From positions 110,192,852-110,256,851 of the forward strand of contig CM066728.1 of the NCBI GenBank assembly GCA_033961575.1: 64,000 nucleotides of DNA, in the 5' to 3' direction. Below, piece by piece: positions 36,757-47,872 of the stretch. Both the position numbers and the translations under genes were made by a program. The notes under the pieces are model-generated. The model was not told the origin of the DNA. It ran no database searches and saw nothing but the letters and a program-made list of their open reading frames with translations. The number at the start of each line of letters is the position of its first letter. Positions within the stretch are counted from its first letter, which is position 1. The stretch is from Aselliscus stoliczkanus. Lineage: Eukaryota; Chordata; Mammalia; Chiroptera; Hipposideridae.

Positions 36757-38569
36757 CTACAACATAAGAAAGGGGAAAAACATGGCAAGTTAAAGGGGAA
36801 CCAATAAATATATGCTGATTTAAACTACTTGAAATGATAATCATGTCAAAAAAGGAGTGGTTACTGTCCGTAACCAACTGTCTGTCCTCCACATGAATTT
36901 TCTGAGTAGGAATCAACTCCCTGTTAGACCCACACATCTAGACAAATGTCCAGACATCCACGCGACCCGTCTGCCTTCCTGTTAGTGTTTCTGCCACAGG
37001 AGGCCTCAGGCACCCTTGTAGCCTAACACAATTGTTTGGTTATTTCCTTTGCTGCTGTTTCTTCAGGATCCCCCCCAAATCCACCTGAGCCAATCAGAAA
37101 GTGACACCTGAAAAGCACCCTGCCACTTCCTCGAGCTCCAAACCCATGGATGTCACCCAGCCACTGTCAAAGCTAAGCTGCTCCTTCCCACCATGCGTGG
37201 TGCAGAGGCCTTCTGCCTACCGGCGTGTGCCCGGCAGTCCCGGGGAGAAGCATCTTACTAGTAAAGATGGTTGCCCAGGCCGAGCGTTTCTGGGAGCCAC
37301 AGATTGGCGCATAAAATCGCATTTGGACTCTTCACCTTCCAGCTTGAAACCTGATCACATGGACCAGTTACCTTTTCCTTCCTCATACATGTAGCAGATC
37401 CCCTAGCTCAGTGAGAAGGCTTTTCTTGTCTTTTTCTTTTTTCTGAAACCTCACCATCAGCCTGCTGACAGGCGTCCCCTCTCTGACCCCTGGGGCCTTT
37501 GCTTGTCCTTGATGTGATGTCCCTGTGGATGAAGGCACAGGTCCTACCCTGGCTCCCTGACCACACAGCTCAGGTCTCACTCCTTGCAGGGCAGGCTGGA
37601 GCCCTGGGGTGGTGGCTGCATCTCAAGGCCACTGCGGTGCCGTCTCTCCTGACATCCTGAGCCCCTTGAGGCTTCCTCCGCAGGAAAGGTTCCTAAGAAG
37701 CCGAGCTCATTCTCAACCCTGATGACCTTCCTGTCTCCATGATTATTAAAGCCAAAAGCCTGAGATGGTGGGAGAGAAACAATCAGGGCAAGAATGCCGA
37801 TGATTAAGTTTCTAACGGGGTGAAGGGAGCAGTTCAGGATCAGGAGTGGGGACGGTGATGGGACGTGTGGCAGCGCGGCCGCTGCCAGGCCCAGGGGGCT
37901 GCCGGCCCGGAGAGCAGGTGGGGCGTCTGGGTGGGTCACATCTGCACACCTAGTTGTGGGCTGATGGGCAACTTTTGAGCCAAATACTTTTCTTTAATGG
38001 AAAGGTGGGTAGTTAGTGCGTCCATCGCCTGCCCCTGCCGCCTGCCCACAGGGACCAATTATGTTGTCAGAAGAAGCCTGGCTGTATCACAGAACCTGGT
38101 GACAGAAGGTCAGGAGGCGGTTGTGGGCACCGCTGCTGGGCCCTGGGGGTGTGGGCTCAGCTGGGGCTTCGGCCCTGGGTCTGGTCCTCATCTTGCCGCT
38201 GTTTTCCAGGACTTGGTGGAATGAGGACCAAACCGCAGGCACAGAAGAGAGCCCCCCTCATGGTTGCCTCTCACAGCACAGAGCTCACCGGAGTGAAACA
38301 GACATCTGTAAACACTGACCGATAAAGACCCTGACGTGGGAACTGCAGGGTGTGTGTAAACATGAACTCAGTCGTGCACGGAGAAACGAAAGACGATGAA
38401 AACAAATCTACTGCCCCATTCAGCCCTTGTGTGATCAGTCTTGTTTCTGATACATCATCTAATTGTAAACATCCTTCTGCGTACTTACAATTACGCCCAT
38501 TGCCCTGAACCTACAGAAATGCCAGAAGCCCCCCACGTCCAACCCCAGAAACCACAAAGCTGGAGGTAC
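36757..38569 (-). other. ADAMTS16: ADAMTS16 intron, 1.8 kb
   Basis: Intron between the two spacer-coding exons. I see no named repeat and no exon in it. Confidence 0.85.
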
Positions 38570-38814
38570 CTCCACGACCAGTGTCTCGTTGGTTGGCCCT
38601 GCGGAGGTCAAGCTCTCCGGCTCCTTGGAGGACCGCCTGTAGTCGAAGGCAGTGCCTGAGAACTCGTAGCGCCCCGGCCAGTCCACGGTCCAGTGTCCGT
38701 TTAGGTAGTACGTTTTGAGGGCATTGCGTACAGCGATGTAGGAGGTAGATACGTTCATTTCATAGATGCGAATACTTCTAGCTCCAGAAGGAATGCTGAC
38801 CATGTAATAATACT
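38570..38814 (-). CDS. ADAMTS16: ADAMTS16 exon: spacer domain, main part
   Basis: At 245 nt this is the longest exon in the window. Two bases complete Gln, then 81 codons begin YYYMVSIPSGARSIRIYEMN. The segment NVSTSYIAVRN holds an N-glycosylation sequon. LNGHWTVDWPGRYEFSGTAF and GPTNETLVVE, with a second sequon, are hallmark spacer strands. The cysteine-free spacer is a beta-sandwich that carries exosites for substrate and matrix binding. The acceptor is TTAATCTAG and the donor is GAG|GTACCT. Reading through the donor in frame would add a Pro-rich extension, but the consensus donor and homology place the end here. Confidence 0.96.
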
Positions 38815-39227
38815 CTAGATTAAAGCACATGGATGGGGGAGCATGGAGCATTTCATTCAAGAACGCTAAGGCCAACCCCTCAGCATCTCTGTTCTCCACC
38901 TCCACAAAGTTGGAATCCGCGTTTCAGAGAGATCTGTTTTGGCAATGAGGTAGGGTAGTACTATAAATGAGTTTTTGTGTGTTTTTTAAAATTGGAGCAG
39001 AGCATTTGTAATGTTCACTACTCCTGAGGACCATTCTAATTCAAATAACCTAGCAACCATTGCCAACCCAAACAAAAGGCTGCAGGAGCAGGAAGGAAAA
39101 GGGGCAGGCGGCAGACTTGTGGGCCTGTTAACACCTGCTGTTTTCACCACCTGCCAAGTTCTTCCCACTGAGCCGGTCCCCTTTTGGTCCTCTTTCCTCA
39201 GCCCTGCAGACACTGCCCCGTACTCAC
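38815..39227 (-). other. ADAMTS16: ADAMTS16 intron, 413 bp
   Basis: Compact intron between the cysteine-rich and spacer exons, starting GTGAGT and ending TTAATCTAG. No internal feature was recognised. Confidence 0.9.
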
Positions 39228-39351
39228 GGTTGGTGCGGTGGTCCTTGGCATAGAGGCCTTTGTGTGTTGTGCAGTCTGAGTTATTCCCCTTGCACACACC
39301 ACAAGAGTCTTCAGCGGCATCAGACCCAAGGATGTTGTCACACCCAACTCT
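39228..39351 (-). CDS. ADAMTS16: ADAMTS16 exon: end of cysteine-rich region
   Basis: This 124-nt exon has 41 codons plus the first base of a Gln codon. It reads RVGCDNILGSDAAEDSCGVC and then KGNNSDCTTHKGLY. The CGVC motif and the following acidic/Asn segment mark the end of the cysteine-rich region before the cysteine-free spacer. An N-glycosylation sequon (NNS) is present. The acceptor is GTCCTCCAG and the donor is ACC|GTGAGT, with a C at the last exon base, which is less common but compensated by a consensus intron side. The next exon follows after 413 bases. Confidence 0.95.
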
Positions 39352-39462
39352 CTGGAGGACCCATGAGGTCACATGTCATTCATGAAAGAAAAGACAATAG
39401 AGCCGAGTCACAAACCTCAAGCAGAAGTATCCTCCCCCTAGGGCTGACAATTTCACAGGGGA

Positions 39463-39530
39463 GGTAACAAATCTTTATTGGATACCCAGTATGTGCACAG
39501 CAAGACTGCAGTTCTACTCTTCAGAGCCAG
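39463..39530 (-). mobile_element. L2/MIR 3' tail, minus strand
   Basis: AACAAATCTTTATTGGATACCCAGTATGTGCAC is the reverse complement of the shared L2/MIR tail GGCACATAGTAGGTGCTCAATAAATATTTGTT. The fragment is too short to separate the two families. Confidence 0.55.
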
Positions 39531-40979
39531 AGTAGGAAAAACTTAAACGTCAGACATAACCTGAACTCTTCAGTCAAGCTACGCGGCTGTCCTATCCTGA
39601 GCCCTGAGTTAAATCTATCAGGTTGTCTGGAGTGATGTGAAGCACTCAGTACAAATGATAAGCAATGTGTCCTCAAGAGGGGCCGGTGGAATATGCCATG
39701 GTCTCTTGAATCCCCTTTTTCAACGGCACAGAAGTAACACATGCCACGTGGAAATTATGTAAAGGGTTTATTTGTTCACTGTCTTAGAAGTTTAGGAGTT
39801 CCTTAGAATTTCTACAATGCTTCCTCGTTTTACATTTCCTCTTAAAGAGTATACTCTATAGATGTAAAAACAAAAACAAAAAACAAAAAAAAAAAGAACT
39901 CTTCAGAAATGAAATGACTATAGCCCACACCCCCTTGCTTGTAATCCTTGGGGCCAGATGCATTTCAGAGGTTTTTGGAGTTTAGGGAGGTCATTAACAT
40001 ATTATGCATATAATGTGAAAATCCCAGCTGGGTCTAGCAATGATGTTTCTATAACAAAATGCCTACATCCTTATGCTAGGTGGGAAAAATAAAACTGACA
40101 AATAGTCTCATATCAGTTCAGGGCAGTTTTGTTTGCTGGATTTTTTTTTTTTTTTTGCCACCGAACAAATTCAGATCAGCTTATATTTTGCAGCTAAACC
40201 AACTTTCCATAGCTTTTCGGATTTCAGAATTACAAATAAAAGATTGCAACACTGTATCATCAAGAATAGCTGAAAATAATGAAATAGTTAATAAATCAGC
40301 TAATAATTGGACAAAATGGGTGGAGCGTTGAGAATTTTAAAGCTGATAAGAGACCTTAAAAGAATCATCCAGCCTAATCTTTATGCATTAAAAAGGATTA
40401 CACTGAGGGTCTCAGTGGGTGGGTCCACTGATTTCAGGGTCATACAATTTAGAAAAAACACTAAGTAGGACCGAGGTCTTTGGACTCCAGAGAAAAAGAA
40501 TACTGAGTAATTGCATTGAAAACCCCTTAGTTACATGTGGTGTGTTTGATCTGGTCACACCTTCACTTTGTTTATAATGAGATTCTTTCCACATCTTCCT
40601 TCAGCACATGGCGACAAGCTCCAAGCGTCCACTTAGCCACCAAGTCTTGCCCAGCTGTCTCCTAAGACCTCCTCTGACTGAAGTTGAGGCCACAGCCCTT
40701 CCAGAGAGCCCCACAATACTGCAAAGGGGCCTCTGGGCTCCGAGCTGTCCCTGCCTCTCTTGACTCCCCAGGCCACCTCGCGGCTACTGCAGTCTGACCC
40801 TGCCACTGGCTGGCTCCCAACCCCAGAGCCTGTTCTACAGGATTACGGGATGCAACTCCTCATCCAGACAGCGGGTGGCCTAGGAGAGCCTCTCCCTCCC
40901 GGTTCACCTCCCTCAGCAGCCCCCAGCCCCTGCCTGCCTTTCAGGGGCTCTGAGGAATGGGTTCCTAGGAAACCATGCT

Positions 40980-41320
40980 TTCTTGCAATACCACCCTGCT
41001 CCCCTGTCTTCCCGACACCCTTCTTCCAACTCACCCTTGCAGATCTAGCTCAGAAGCTCCCTTCTCTAAGGAACCCCACAAATATCCCAGATCCACATCC
41101 AAGAGAGAATCAGCTCTTCCCTGCCCCCCATGCTCTGTACAGACCTCCACTGCAACAAACCCTGGTGTGTCTCAGCATGTGTCCCCCTGGCTTCCCCCCA
41201 CTGGGCTGTGACTTGGAGGGAAAGGGCTTGTTTTAAATGTCTGGCCCCTCCAGCCCCTCAAAGGATCCCTGGCACAAAGCGGACTGTCTGGAGACGGTTT
41301 GTGAATGAATGAACGATCAT
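40980..41320 (+). mobile_element. L2 LINE 3' end, diverged
   Basis: CAGATCTAGCTCAGAAGCTC, then CTCTAAGGAACCCC, CATGCTCTGTACAGACC, GGGAAAGGGCTTGTTTTAAA, then CTGGCACAAAGCGGACTGTC and TGTGAATGAATGAACG follow the order of the L2 3' consensus. A 158-codon open frame over it is not a gene. Confidence 0.6.
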
Positions 41321-41326
41321 TATTAC

Positions 41327-41457
41327 CTCACATATCCCATCTATACAAACATTACGGCTATCCTCCGAGCATGGAGTCCCATCTTTGACTTTATTTGACA
41401 AAGAAAAGAAGAAATCAAATCCTTCTGCGATACAGTAGAGTTTGCATAAGTCCTGAT
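41327..41457 (-). CDS. ADAMTS16: ADAMTS16 exon: cysteine-rich region
   Basis: This 131-nt exon has two bases completing Asp and then 43 codons, from QDLCKLYC to CIDGICE. The stretch GFDFFFSLSNKVKDGTPC is typical of the ADAMTS cysteine-rich region, and six cysteines are visible. The acceptor is AAG after nine T residues, a weaker AG context than CAG, and a TG-rich microsatellite-like run lies just upstream of it in the transcript. The donor is GAG|GTAATA. Because the exon is AT-rich and framed by stops in other frames, it gives no long open reading frame alone. It is recognised by sequence and by phase continuity. Confidence 0.95.
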
Positions 41458-43260
41458 CTTAAAAAAAAATACACACACAAACACAAATAAGAAAGATACT
41501 TAAGCTCTGATCATTTTTGCTCTAAATTTTAGATAGACTTTTTTTTTTTCTTTCTTGCCCATAAAATAACTCCCACACAATAATACAGTGCAAAGACATT
41601 TCTGTATGGTTGCTTCATTAAGTCTGTGTTTTTCCCCTTTAAGTTATTATTACTTTTTAAGTTTTGCTACTAATTGTTACTCTCCTTTGTCCTTTACTGG
41701 CCTTTATTCTTTACACCGTTGTTGGCACATAGTAGGCATTCAATAAACATTTGTTGACTTAAACTACAGCATTATTGTTCACTATTCTACTAGTATAATT
41801 ATTCACTTGTAGAAATGCAAAAAGTCACTACCATTTTATTACAATATGCAAAATTCTTACAAATAAAAGATAATGCAAGAATTAAAATAGTTACTAAATT
41901 TCTTAATATCTAATACAGATGAAGAAATACATAATATTTTTAAATTGATAAAAGAAATCACTTTTAGTTAGATGAAATCTCCAGAGAACAATATTTTCTA
42001 CAAATATAAAGAGTTGTCAAAAAATACTGATGCAAGGAGAATATGGGTATCATTATATGCTTAAGATAAAGTTCACTTCCTCTCTCGATAATCCATTTTA
42101 TGGTTTTCCATTCATATAGTTAATATGGACTTATGTAGGAACCTTCCCTCCCCCCTTTTTTTCTCTTCTTGGTAAGAAGGGAAAAATTGATGATGAAAAT
42201 TTTTCTGCCTTAGGAGCTTTCATAGACCCAAGACTCATCTACAAGTCTTTTCTTTATTGTGCAAGCTGAGCGACCCAACTGAATAATTCTAAGAATCAAA
42301 CTTAGTATGTGCTTCCATAATTAATGATTTTATTTACTGGAGACCAGAGAAGTCAGGAGTAATACACATATTTTTGACCCTAATTTTGAAATTGTTTTTA
42401 CTTTTTCCTCCCACCTGTTTAATTCTCACTTAATTTTTACTGAGGTTAAGAGTTAAAACACAACCCAAAGTGCTTTGTATAAAACTGCTTACAATTTTGT
42501 CTCAGAATTTACTAACTCTATAAAAACCTCTAATCATGAAACTATTATATATATTTGGATAGTGAAAGTAACTGGCAAATGAGAAAGCCCAATTTATGTA
42601 TCTCCTTAATGTTGCTTGGACAATATTCCCAGTTTCAAAGAATGAGATGATTAGGTATTCTTCGAATTTATTCTTAAATTTTGCCACTTCAGCTACCAAG
42701 TTCAAGTTACTATAATCATAAGAATAATACATGTTTCTCTCCAATTGGAGAGTAAAATTTTACATATGGTACAAATAAAAGTCTGGGTTTATAGTTTGAG
42801 GTCAAGACCTTCTAATATAGTATACTCAAAAATGATCTGATTTTTCCAGAAGATTCTAAAGTTTTCCTTTCATTCTTTGGCAATTATAAGTGTTCAATGG
42901 GTGATATAATTACAGCAATATCACCATCAGCTACTGTGATTTGCAACTAAAAAATAAACACTAATTCATTATCAATAAAAACACGTACTTTGAATTTTTT
43001 CTCACTTCTTCGAAGATTTCAAGGTATTATGTCCATGTTCTCTATCTGGCTTGTTAATATCTGACCACACAGCGGCTCAACATAAAATGCCAGTGGCCAT
43101 GGTGCAGGCAGCATTAAACCGACTCCCTGGAAAGAATCTGTGACATGGACCTCATATCGCAGTATCTGGTCTACCTGAGCAAACCATCAGTCACATCATT
43201 GTTCAGAGGAAAGATAATGAGGTACGAGGCTATGACTAGAAAGTGGGGTTTGGGATTTAC
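41458..43260 (-). other. ADAMTS16: ADAMTS16 intron, 1.8 kb, AT-rich
   Basis: Strongly AT-rich intron between two cysteine-rich-region exons. An L2 tail lies at 41700-41760. No exon or other element was named. Confidence 0.85.
41700..41762 (+). mobile_element. L2 3' tail
   Basis: GTTGGCACATAGTAGGCATT followed by CAATAAACATTTGTTGACTT is a close match to the L2 terminal consensus. Confidence 0.65.
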
Positions 43261-43433
43261 CTTCCACTTGAGTGTAAGGCTTCCACTTGTAGTGCCACCC
43301 TCGGAACCGCTTGCTATTGTATTCCGCACACTGCAGGGTGCGGAAGTCGACACTATCGTGGGCACATTTCTGCCTGTTGCAAAGCTTCAGGGTGCGAGCG
43401 GAGCCTTCACAAAACTTCCCTCCGTGCGACGGT
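43261..43433 (-). CDS. ADAMTS16: ADAMTS16 exon: end of TSP1 repeat 1, start of cysteine-rich region
   Basis: This 173-nt exon has one base completing Lys, then 57 codons, then one base of Asp. It encodes PSHGGKFCEGSARTLKLCN, which finishes TSP1-1. It continues with CAEYNSKRFRGWHYKWKPY, the opening of the ADAMTS cysteine-rich region used in substrate recognition. The acceptor is GCGTTTCAG and the donor is AAG|GTAAAT. The exon has three or four CpG dinucleotides near its 5' end but otherwise ordinary base use. Phase matches both neighbours. Confidence 0.96.
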
Positions 43434-44581
43434 CTGAAACGCATATTTTGCAGTTAGAAGCCTTACATTTTAATAGCTAATCACTGTTTCCTTAAAATGA
43501 TGAGGCTTATTGGAGATATGGGGCGGATAATGTTAAATTACGTAGAGGGACCAAATGAGAAATGTGCATTTCTAAGTCGACACTGGAACTTCCTTACATA
43601 TTCATGGCATGGGCAGTGTTTCCCTTTTCTGTTGAGTGTGTTATTTACGACACTGGTAGAAGAGGTTGGGATGTGGAAAATGGGTTTGTGTGTATTTGTT
43701 CATGACCGCCTCCCAGCATCGCGCTGCAGAAGGCAGGGTAAGCATCACTGATCTCAGAATTCCATAAAGGGGCTTGGCTCACGGAGGGCGGTGGCTCTCC
43801 CAGAATTGTACAGTGGATAGAGAACAGAGCTGAGAATGAAATTTAATTACCTTGCTTCTCTCTACTACCAGCTTGCTGCGACAAGGCCAGGGTACCGGAC
43901 TGGGTCAGAAGGACCCGGCGCGTCCAGCAGTTGGCACTGACAGCAAATGCCTCATGCTCGCCCCCCTAAAATTCATGTGGACACCCCAGGAGAAAACACC
44001 CTGTTGATTGAGGGAATCTACTGGCTCTCACCGGTTAAATACAGAACTAAAATGGCAGCATGACTTACACATTAAACAAATCTAGGAGAAGGAGGACTTT
44101 GAAATCCACTCACTCCACGCCACCGGGGACTGCTACCAACCCCATCCTCTAGCAGGAGGCCACGATGAAGACACTTGTACAGGTAAATGTATTTGATGAA
44201 AATCCAAAATTTTGGTTTCTCCACATGAAAGAATTGCTCTTATTGATTGTTATTCATTGGTGTTCTCTGTCCTTTTCTTATGATCTTTATTTTAGGCAGA
44301 CCCTTGGCATTTCAAGTAAATATGGTTAGCACCCAACTCTGGAATATCACTGTTGGGTCTGTGATTTTTTGCTAGAGCCAGATAGTTGTAAGTATCTTCA
44401 ATGATATCAGAGGGATACCATTTGTTAAGGAACGCTTATACGAAATGGATTTCCTGCTTTCCATTTTCTACAACCACATGGGAAGCACTGAGTGTGACCG
44501 AGTTCAGGTGCAGGACTTGTCTGGAAGGCTAGATGGGTGTCATCTGCCCACTCAGGCGGAGGGAAGTCCGGAGGAGCTTAC
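43434..44581 (-). other. ADAMTS16: ADAMTS16 intron, 1.1 kb
   Basis: Intron splitting TSP1 repeat 1. No repeat or other element was recognised. Confidence 0.85.
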
Positions 44582-44730
44582 TTGGGATTAGTGCAGAGGC
44601 GGTCTCTGTGGGACACCCCTCCCCCACATGTCCTGGAACACGGCGACCAGGAAGACCAGTCTGACCAATGGCCATGGATGGGCCTGGGGCCTTCGTCACC
44701 GTATTTCACACACTGCCCTCCACGGCACCA
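44582..44730 (-). CDS. ADAMTS16: ADAMTS16 exon: end of disintegrin module and start of TSP1 repeat 1
   Basis: This 149-nt exon has 49 codons plus two bases of a Lys codon. It starts [14 protein letters not shown] and then enters the first thrombospondin type-1 repeat. The tryptophan ladder [11 protein letters not shown] is the C-mannosylation motif, and CSRTCGGG holds the O-fucosylation site (CSxTCGG). Both modifications are known to be needed for secretion of ADAMTS proteins. The donor is CAA|GTAAGC. The acceptor CAG is preceded by a run of TTTTA repeats, so an (AAAAT)n microsatellite at 44734-44768 acts as the polypyrimidine tract. The final split codon (AA plus A from the next exon) gives Lys. 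Confidence 0.95.
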
Positions 44731-44733
44731 CTG

Positions 44734-44768
44734 AAAATAAAAATAAAATAAAAATAAAAATAAAAAAG
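44734..44768. repeat. (AAAAT)n microsatellite at a splice acceptor
   Basis: AAAATAAAAATAAAATAAAA continues to 44768. On the transcript strand it reads as TTTTA repeats immediately before the CAG acceptor of the 44582-44730 exon. Confidence 0.92.
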
Positions 44769-46296
44769 ATGTTGATATGACTCAGGGACAGAAAAGTGGG
44801 TCATCAGTATGACAATGCCCAGGCGTAGGGAGTTTGGTACAATATGCAGACATGAACACCGCTACTCTCTAGTAGCACATCACACAGATACATTTAATGA
44901 TGCTTCTTTTGTCTTTCCAAACCTAGCATCATTCCATGTAAAGGGAAGATAAATAGAACAATCATTTGTAATTCTTGAGTCTCTGGAACACGTTTAATTA
45001 AGAAGGTTGCTCGGTTGTTCAGCCCAACTGTTCAGCTCTTGAGTGAGTGGATGCTAACCTCTCCTGAAAACAATAAACAATGTGCTTTTCACATTTCATA
45101 TTCTGCACAGACTGAGTCTCAGGTGCAAAAGTCCAGCTGGGGGTTCCATGTGACTCAACACCTTGTCATTTGTGCCCAGTGGGCTGTGCTGTCTCTTCAA
45201 AGCACCTGGGCTTGGGGCGTGGGGGTTGTAATGGCTGCATGTCAGAGGTCATGCAGTTCTCGGAGGAGATGAAACGACCGACACAGGGCTCGTCTATCCA
45301 GCAGGGCTGGAGATGCTATCCTCTCCTCCTCAGGGGAGGTGTCCCTCCATGTGAGTTCATGCAGACGTCGCGTGGCTTCTTCACTTCCACCCCACGTCAC
45401 GGCCGCACAAGACCTCAGCGTGTTCAGTGGGGTTGACTTTTCCACCTATGCTTTTCTGTAGATTGTGAGGCTCTTAAATAAAGAACAGGCCATCTGCTGA
45501 GAGGAGGGAAGTGAGTCACTGTCTCTTGTCACTGGCCCACGTGGACCAGCAGAGCCTCGCCTGTGGGCTGGGGGAGAGGGGTGGGCCAAGATACAGCCAC
45601 CTGATGTGTTCTGCGAGAAAAAAAGTGCTGCTTTTATAAAAGAAAAATAAAAATACTTCAATTATTAGTGGATGTATTGGACTAAAACATATCAAATGGT
45701 TGATGTTTGACCAGCCTTGGCACACAGAAATGGCAATTTCAAATGGTTTAGTTTAATATGATTTAAGGAAGAAACATTGAATTTAAAGACGTAAGTAATT
45801 CTGAGGACTCTAGCCTCATCCATTCAATTCTTTGATTCTTTTCTATAAGAAAAAAAAAAGCCTCTCTTTCTTTTTCACCTGCCCTCATCCCAGGTGACAG
45901 AACCAAGTCCCACACTCCTGCGCACTCAGCTCTGTGCCATGGCCTCCTGACAGGGCCTCGGTGAGCTCAGGGAGAGAAATGCAGAGAGGAGGCGAGGCAG
46001 CTCTTGGAATACAATAGCTTCTGACCATGAAGACAGCAGGACAACCGAGAGCCACCTGTGTCTGAGAACAGCTAAGGGCAAAACGGACAGCTGCCAATCT
46101 TTCAAGAAAATGGCATCATTTTTCAAACTATCACCTGAAAATTTCATTTTAATCAATTCTGATCAGAAAAGTCATGCTTATCCTCAGCTTAATACTCAGG
46201 TAGGCTCCCTGGTGTCCTGTGACAACTGATGTTTTCACACTGCCATACCTCAGCATATCCTTTTCTTTCAAGGAGCTGAAAGCATTTTTATTACAT

Positions 46297-46317
46297 TTGT
46301 TGTTGTTGTTGTTGTTA
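46297..46317. repeat. (GTT)n microsatellite, short
   Basis: Seven GTT trinucleotides. Confidence 0.85.
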
Positions 46318-46645
46318 TGGATTGACTTAACTACTGCTGCCGTTATCACTAGAAGGATTTAAATATCAATCTCACCTCCTGTGAGAGACTGAAAATAAAG
46401 CATATTAACATGTAGAATAAAGGACTGCTAGGTACTATTCTCAGGTAACTTCACCTATTCCTCTTCATTTCCTCAGTCAGCGCTGCAACAATTTAACCTA
46501 AAAGCATCCACTAGCATTGCTCATTAAATTACATTTAAAAAACATTTTTAATCCTTTCTGTCTATGCTCATACTTACATAAGCTTAGGAGTGACAGACTT
46601 ACTTTGGAATTGAAACATAGTAGATCAGTAATATTTAGACATGTA

Positions 46646-46727
46646 TTGGGTTGTCAGAAAAGCCATGACGTATTTTTTTCTATGTTTTTCGTTGCAAAAC
46701 TGTGTCATGACTTTTCCAACAACCCAA
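46646..46727. mobile_element. Mariner-type MITE, 82 bp, flanked by TA
   Basis: The element begins TTGGGTTGTCAGAAAAGCCA and ends TGACTTTTCCAACAACCCAA. The first 24 bases match the reverse complement of the last 24 with three mismatches. TA dinucleotides flank both sides, the target duplication of Tc1/mariner elements. It is too short to code and resembles MADE1-like elements in size and form, but its sequence differs from MADE1 as I remember it. Confidence 0.85.
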
Positions 46728-46984
46728 TATTTCTCTTTCATGTTCATGAGTATCACTAAAAAGGTCAGATATATAGAGCAAAAATGGTTACTAGTATTTT
46801 GGGTCCAACATATTTCTATCTTTATCAATATTTTATAATCTAAAAAAATGTAATCACAAGTTAAATAAAAAGGATTAAGGATTAAAATATTACTCTTGAG
46901 GGTTAAGATCATTTATTTTTATGTTTTACTGAGAAAATTATCCTCCACCAGCTACTAACCCACTTGCTTTCTGATGTATCTCTT

Positions 46985-47230
46985 CTTTCCCTGCCATAGT
47001 TCTCTCTCTCTTTTTTGCAGGTCAAAAAGTCCGGCGTCTTCGGATCTATGCTCTGGGGCTTTAATAGCATTGCTTAGTGCTGGTTCTGTATGTGGTTAAA
47101 TGGTGGCCAAGGGCTTCATCTTTCTGCTTATTAAACAGATTCAGCCGTCACCTTTGCCTGACATCAATGCCTAGTAATTCCAGATAGCTCATCAATGATA
47201 TAATTGGAAAAGTGAGAGAAAGGAGCCCTC
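46985..47230. other. Repeat-poor block, possible conserved non-coding sequence
   Basis: No repeat texture. It contains GCTTTAATAGCATTGCTTAG, GGTTAAATGGTGGCC, and CTAGTAATTCCAGATAGC with homeodomain- and GATA-like cores. Function is inference only. Confidence 0.25.
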
Positions 47231-47388
47231 TTCACAGTATCAGTATAACCACGGTCTTTTGACATGAGTGTAGGTCTGTGCAGACATACGAGAAAGATCG
47301 GACTAAAAATACCAATGCGAGAGGGCGATGCATGGGTTGAAAGGCCGACACTTGGGTATGACGCTCGTGCCTGAGATTAGCATCTCAC

Positions 47389-47484
47389 CATGTCATGCCC
47401 ACAAGCAGTGCCTTCTGCTGCTGGCATAAATTTCGTCTCACATTTCCTTCCAATCCGGTGGCACCACAGAGCTTTGCAGATATC
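47389..47484 (-). CDS. ADAMTS16: ADAMTS16 exon: disintegrin-like module, second part
   Basis: This 96-nt exon has exactly 32 codons, from DICKALWCH to TACGHDM. It completes most of the disintegrin-like module with four cysteines. Both ends are phase 0, so skipping it would keep the frame but remove paired cysteines. The acceptor is TTTCCCCTTTAG and the donor is ATG|GTGAGA. It lies 8.9 kb downstream of the previous exon and 2.7 kb upstream of the next. The sequence ICKALWCHRIGRKCETKFMP is as I remember it for human ADAMTS16, which supports the orthologue call. Confidence 0.96.
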
Positions 47485-47840
47485 CTAAAGGGGAAAGAAA
47501 TCACTAGTATTACAAATGGTCCATGCATCTATGATAAATCATCACTGAAACATTTAAGAGGAAACAACTCATATAAATTAAAAGCGAACGTCTACTTAGC
47601 AGCAGACGCATATGATAGAGTGAGATGGTTCAACTTAATTCCATCTCTGCACTTTATTTGTATTGATTCATCATAAATTTACCAAAATGAGAAAAAGTAA
47701 AATATGCTTAATCAAGTCACTGCAGAAAACTACAGAGAATTAAAATTAACAAAACAATAAAACCTAACATGTTGCAATGTATTCTTGACCCCATCTTTTG
47801 TTATCTTCTCCAAGTCTGAATCCCCATTTCCAAAAGCTGG

Positions 47841-47872
47841 CCCATCCATCCATCCACCCACCCACCATCCCC
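47841..47872. repeat. (CCAT)n/(CCAC)n short tandem repeat
   Basis: CCATCCATCCATCCACCCAC continuing to CCATCC. Minor tetranucleotide repeat. Confidence 0.85.

Larger units (their letters stand above)
39352..41326 (-). other. ADAMTS16: ADAMTS16 intron, 2.0 kb
   Basis: It contains two L2-like fragments (39463-39530 and about 40980-41320), an A-rich run at 39865-39896 and a T16 run at 40141-40156. Confidence 0.88.
44731..47388 (-). other. ADAMTS16: ADAMTS16 intron, 2.7 kb
   Basis: It holds the (AAAAT)n run next to the splice site, a (GTT)n run, a mariner-type inverted-repeat element and a repeat-poor block at 46985-47230. Confidence 0.88.

Noticed and set aside
40760..41236. 158-codon open frame on the plus strand
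   Set aside because: It overlies C/T-rich, L2-like sequence. Composition explains the openness.
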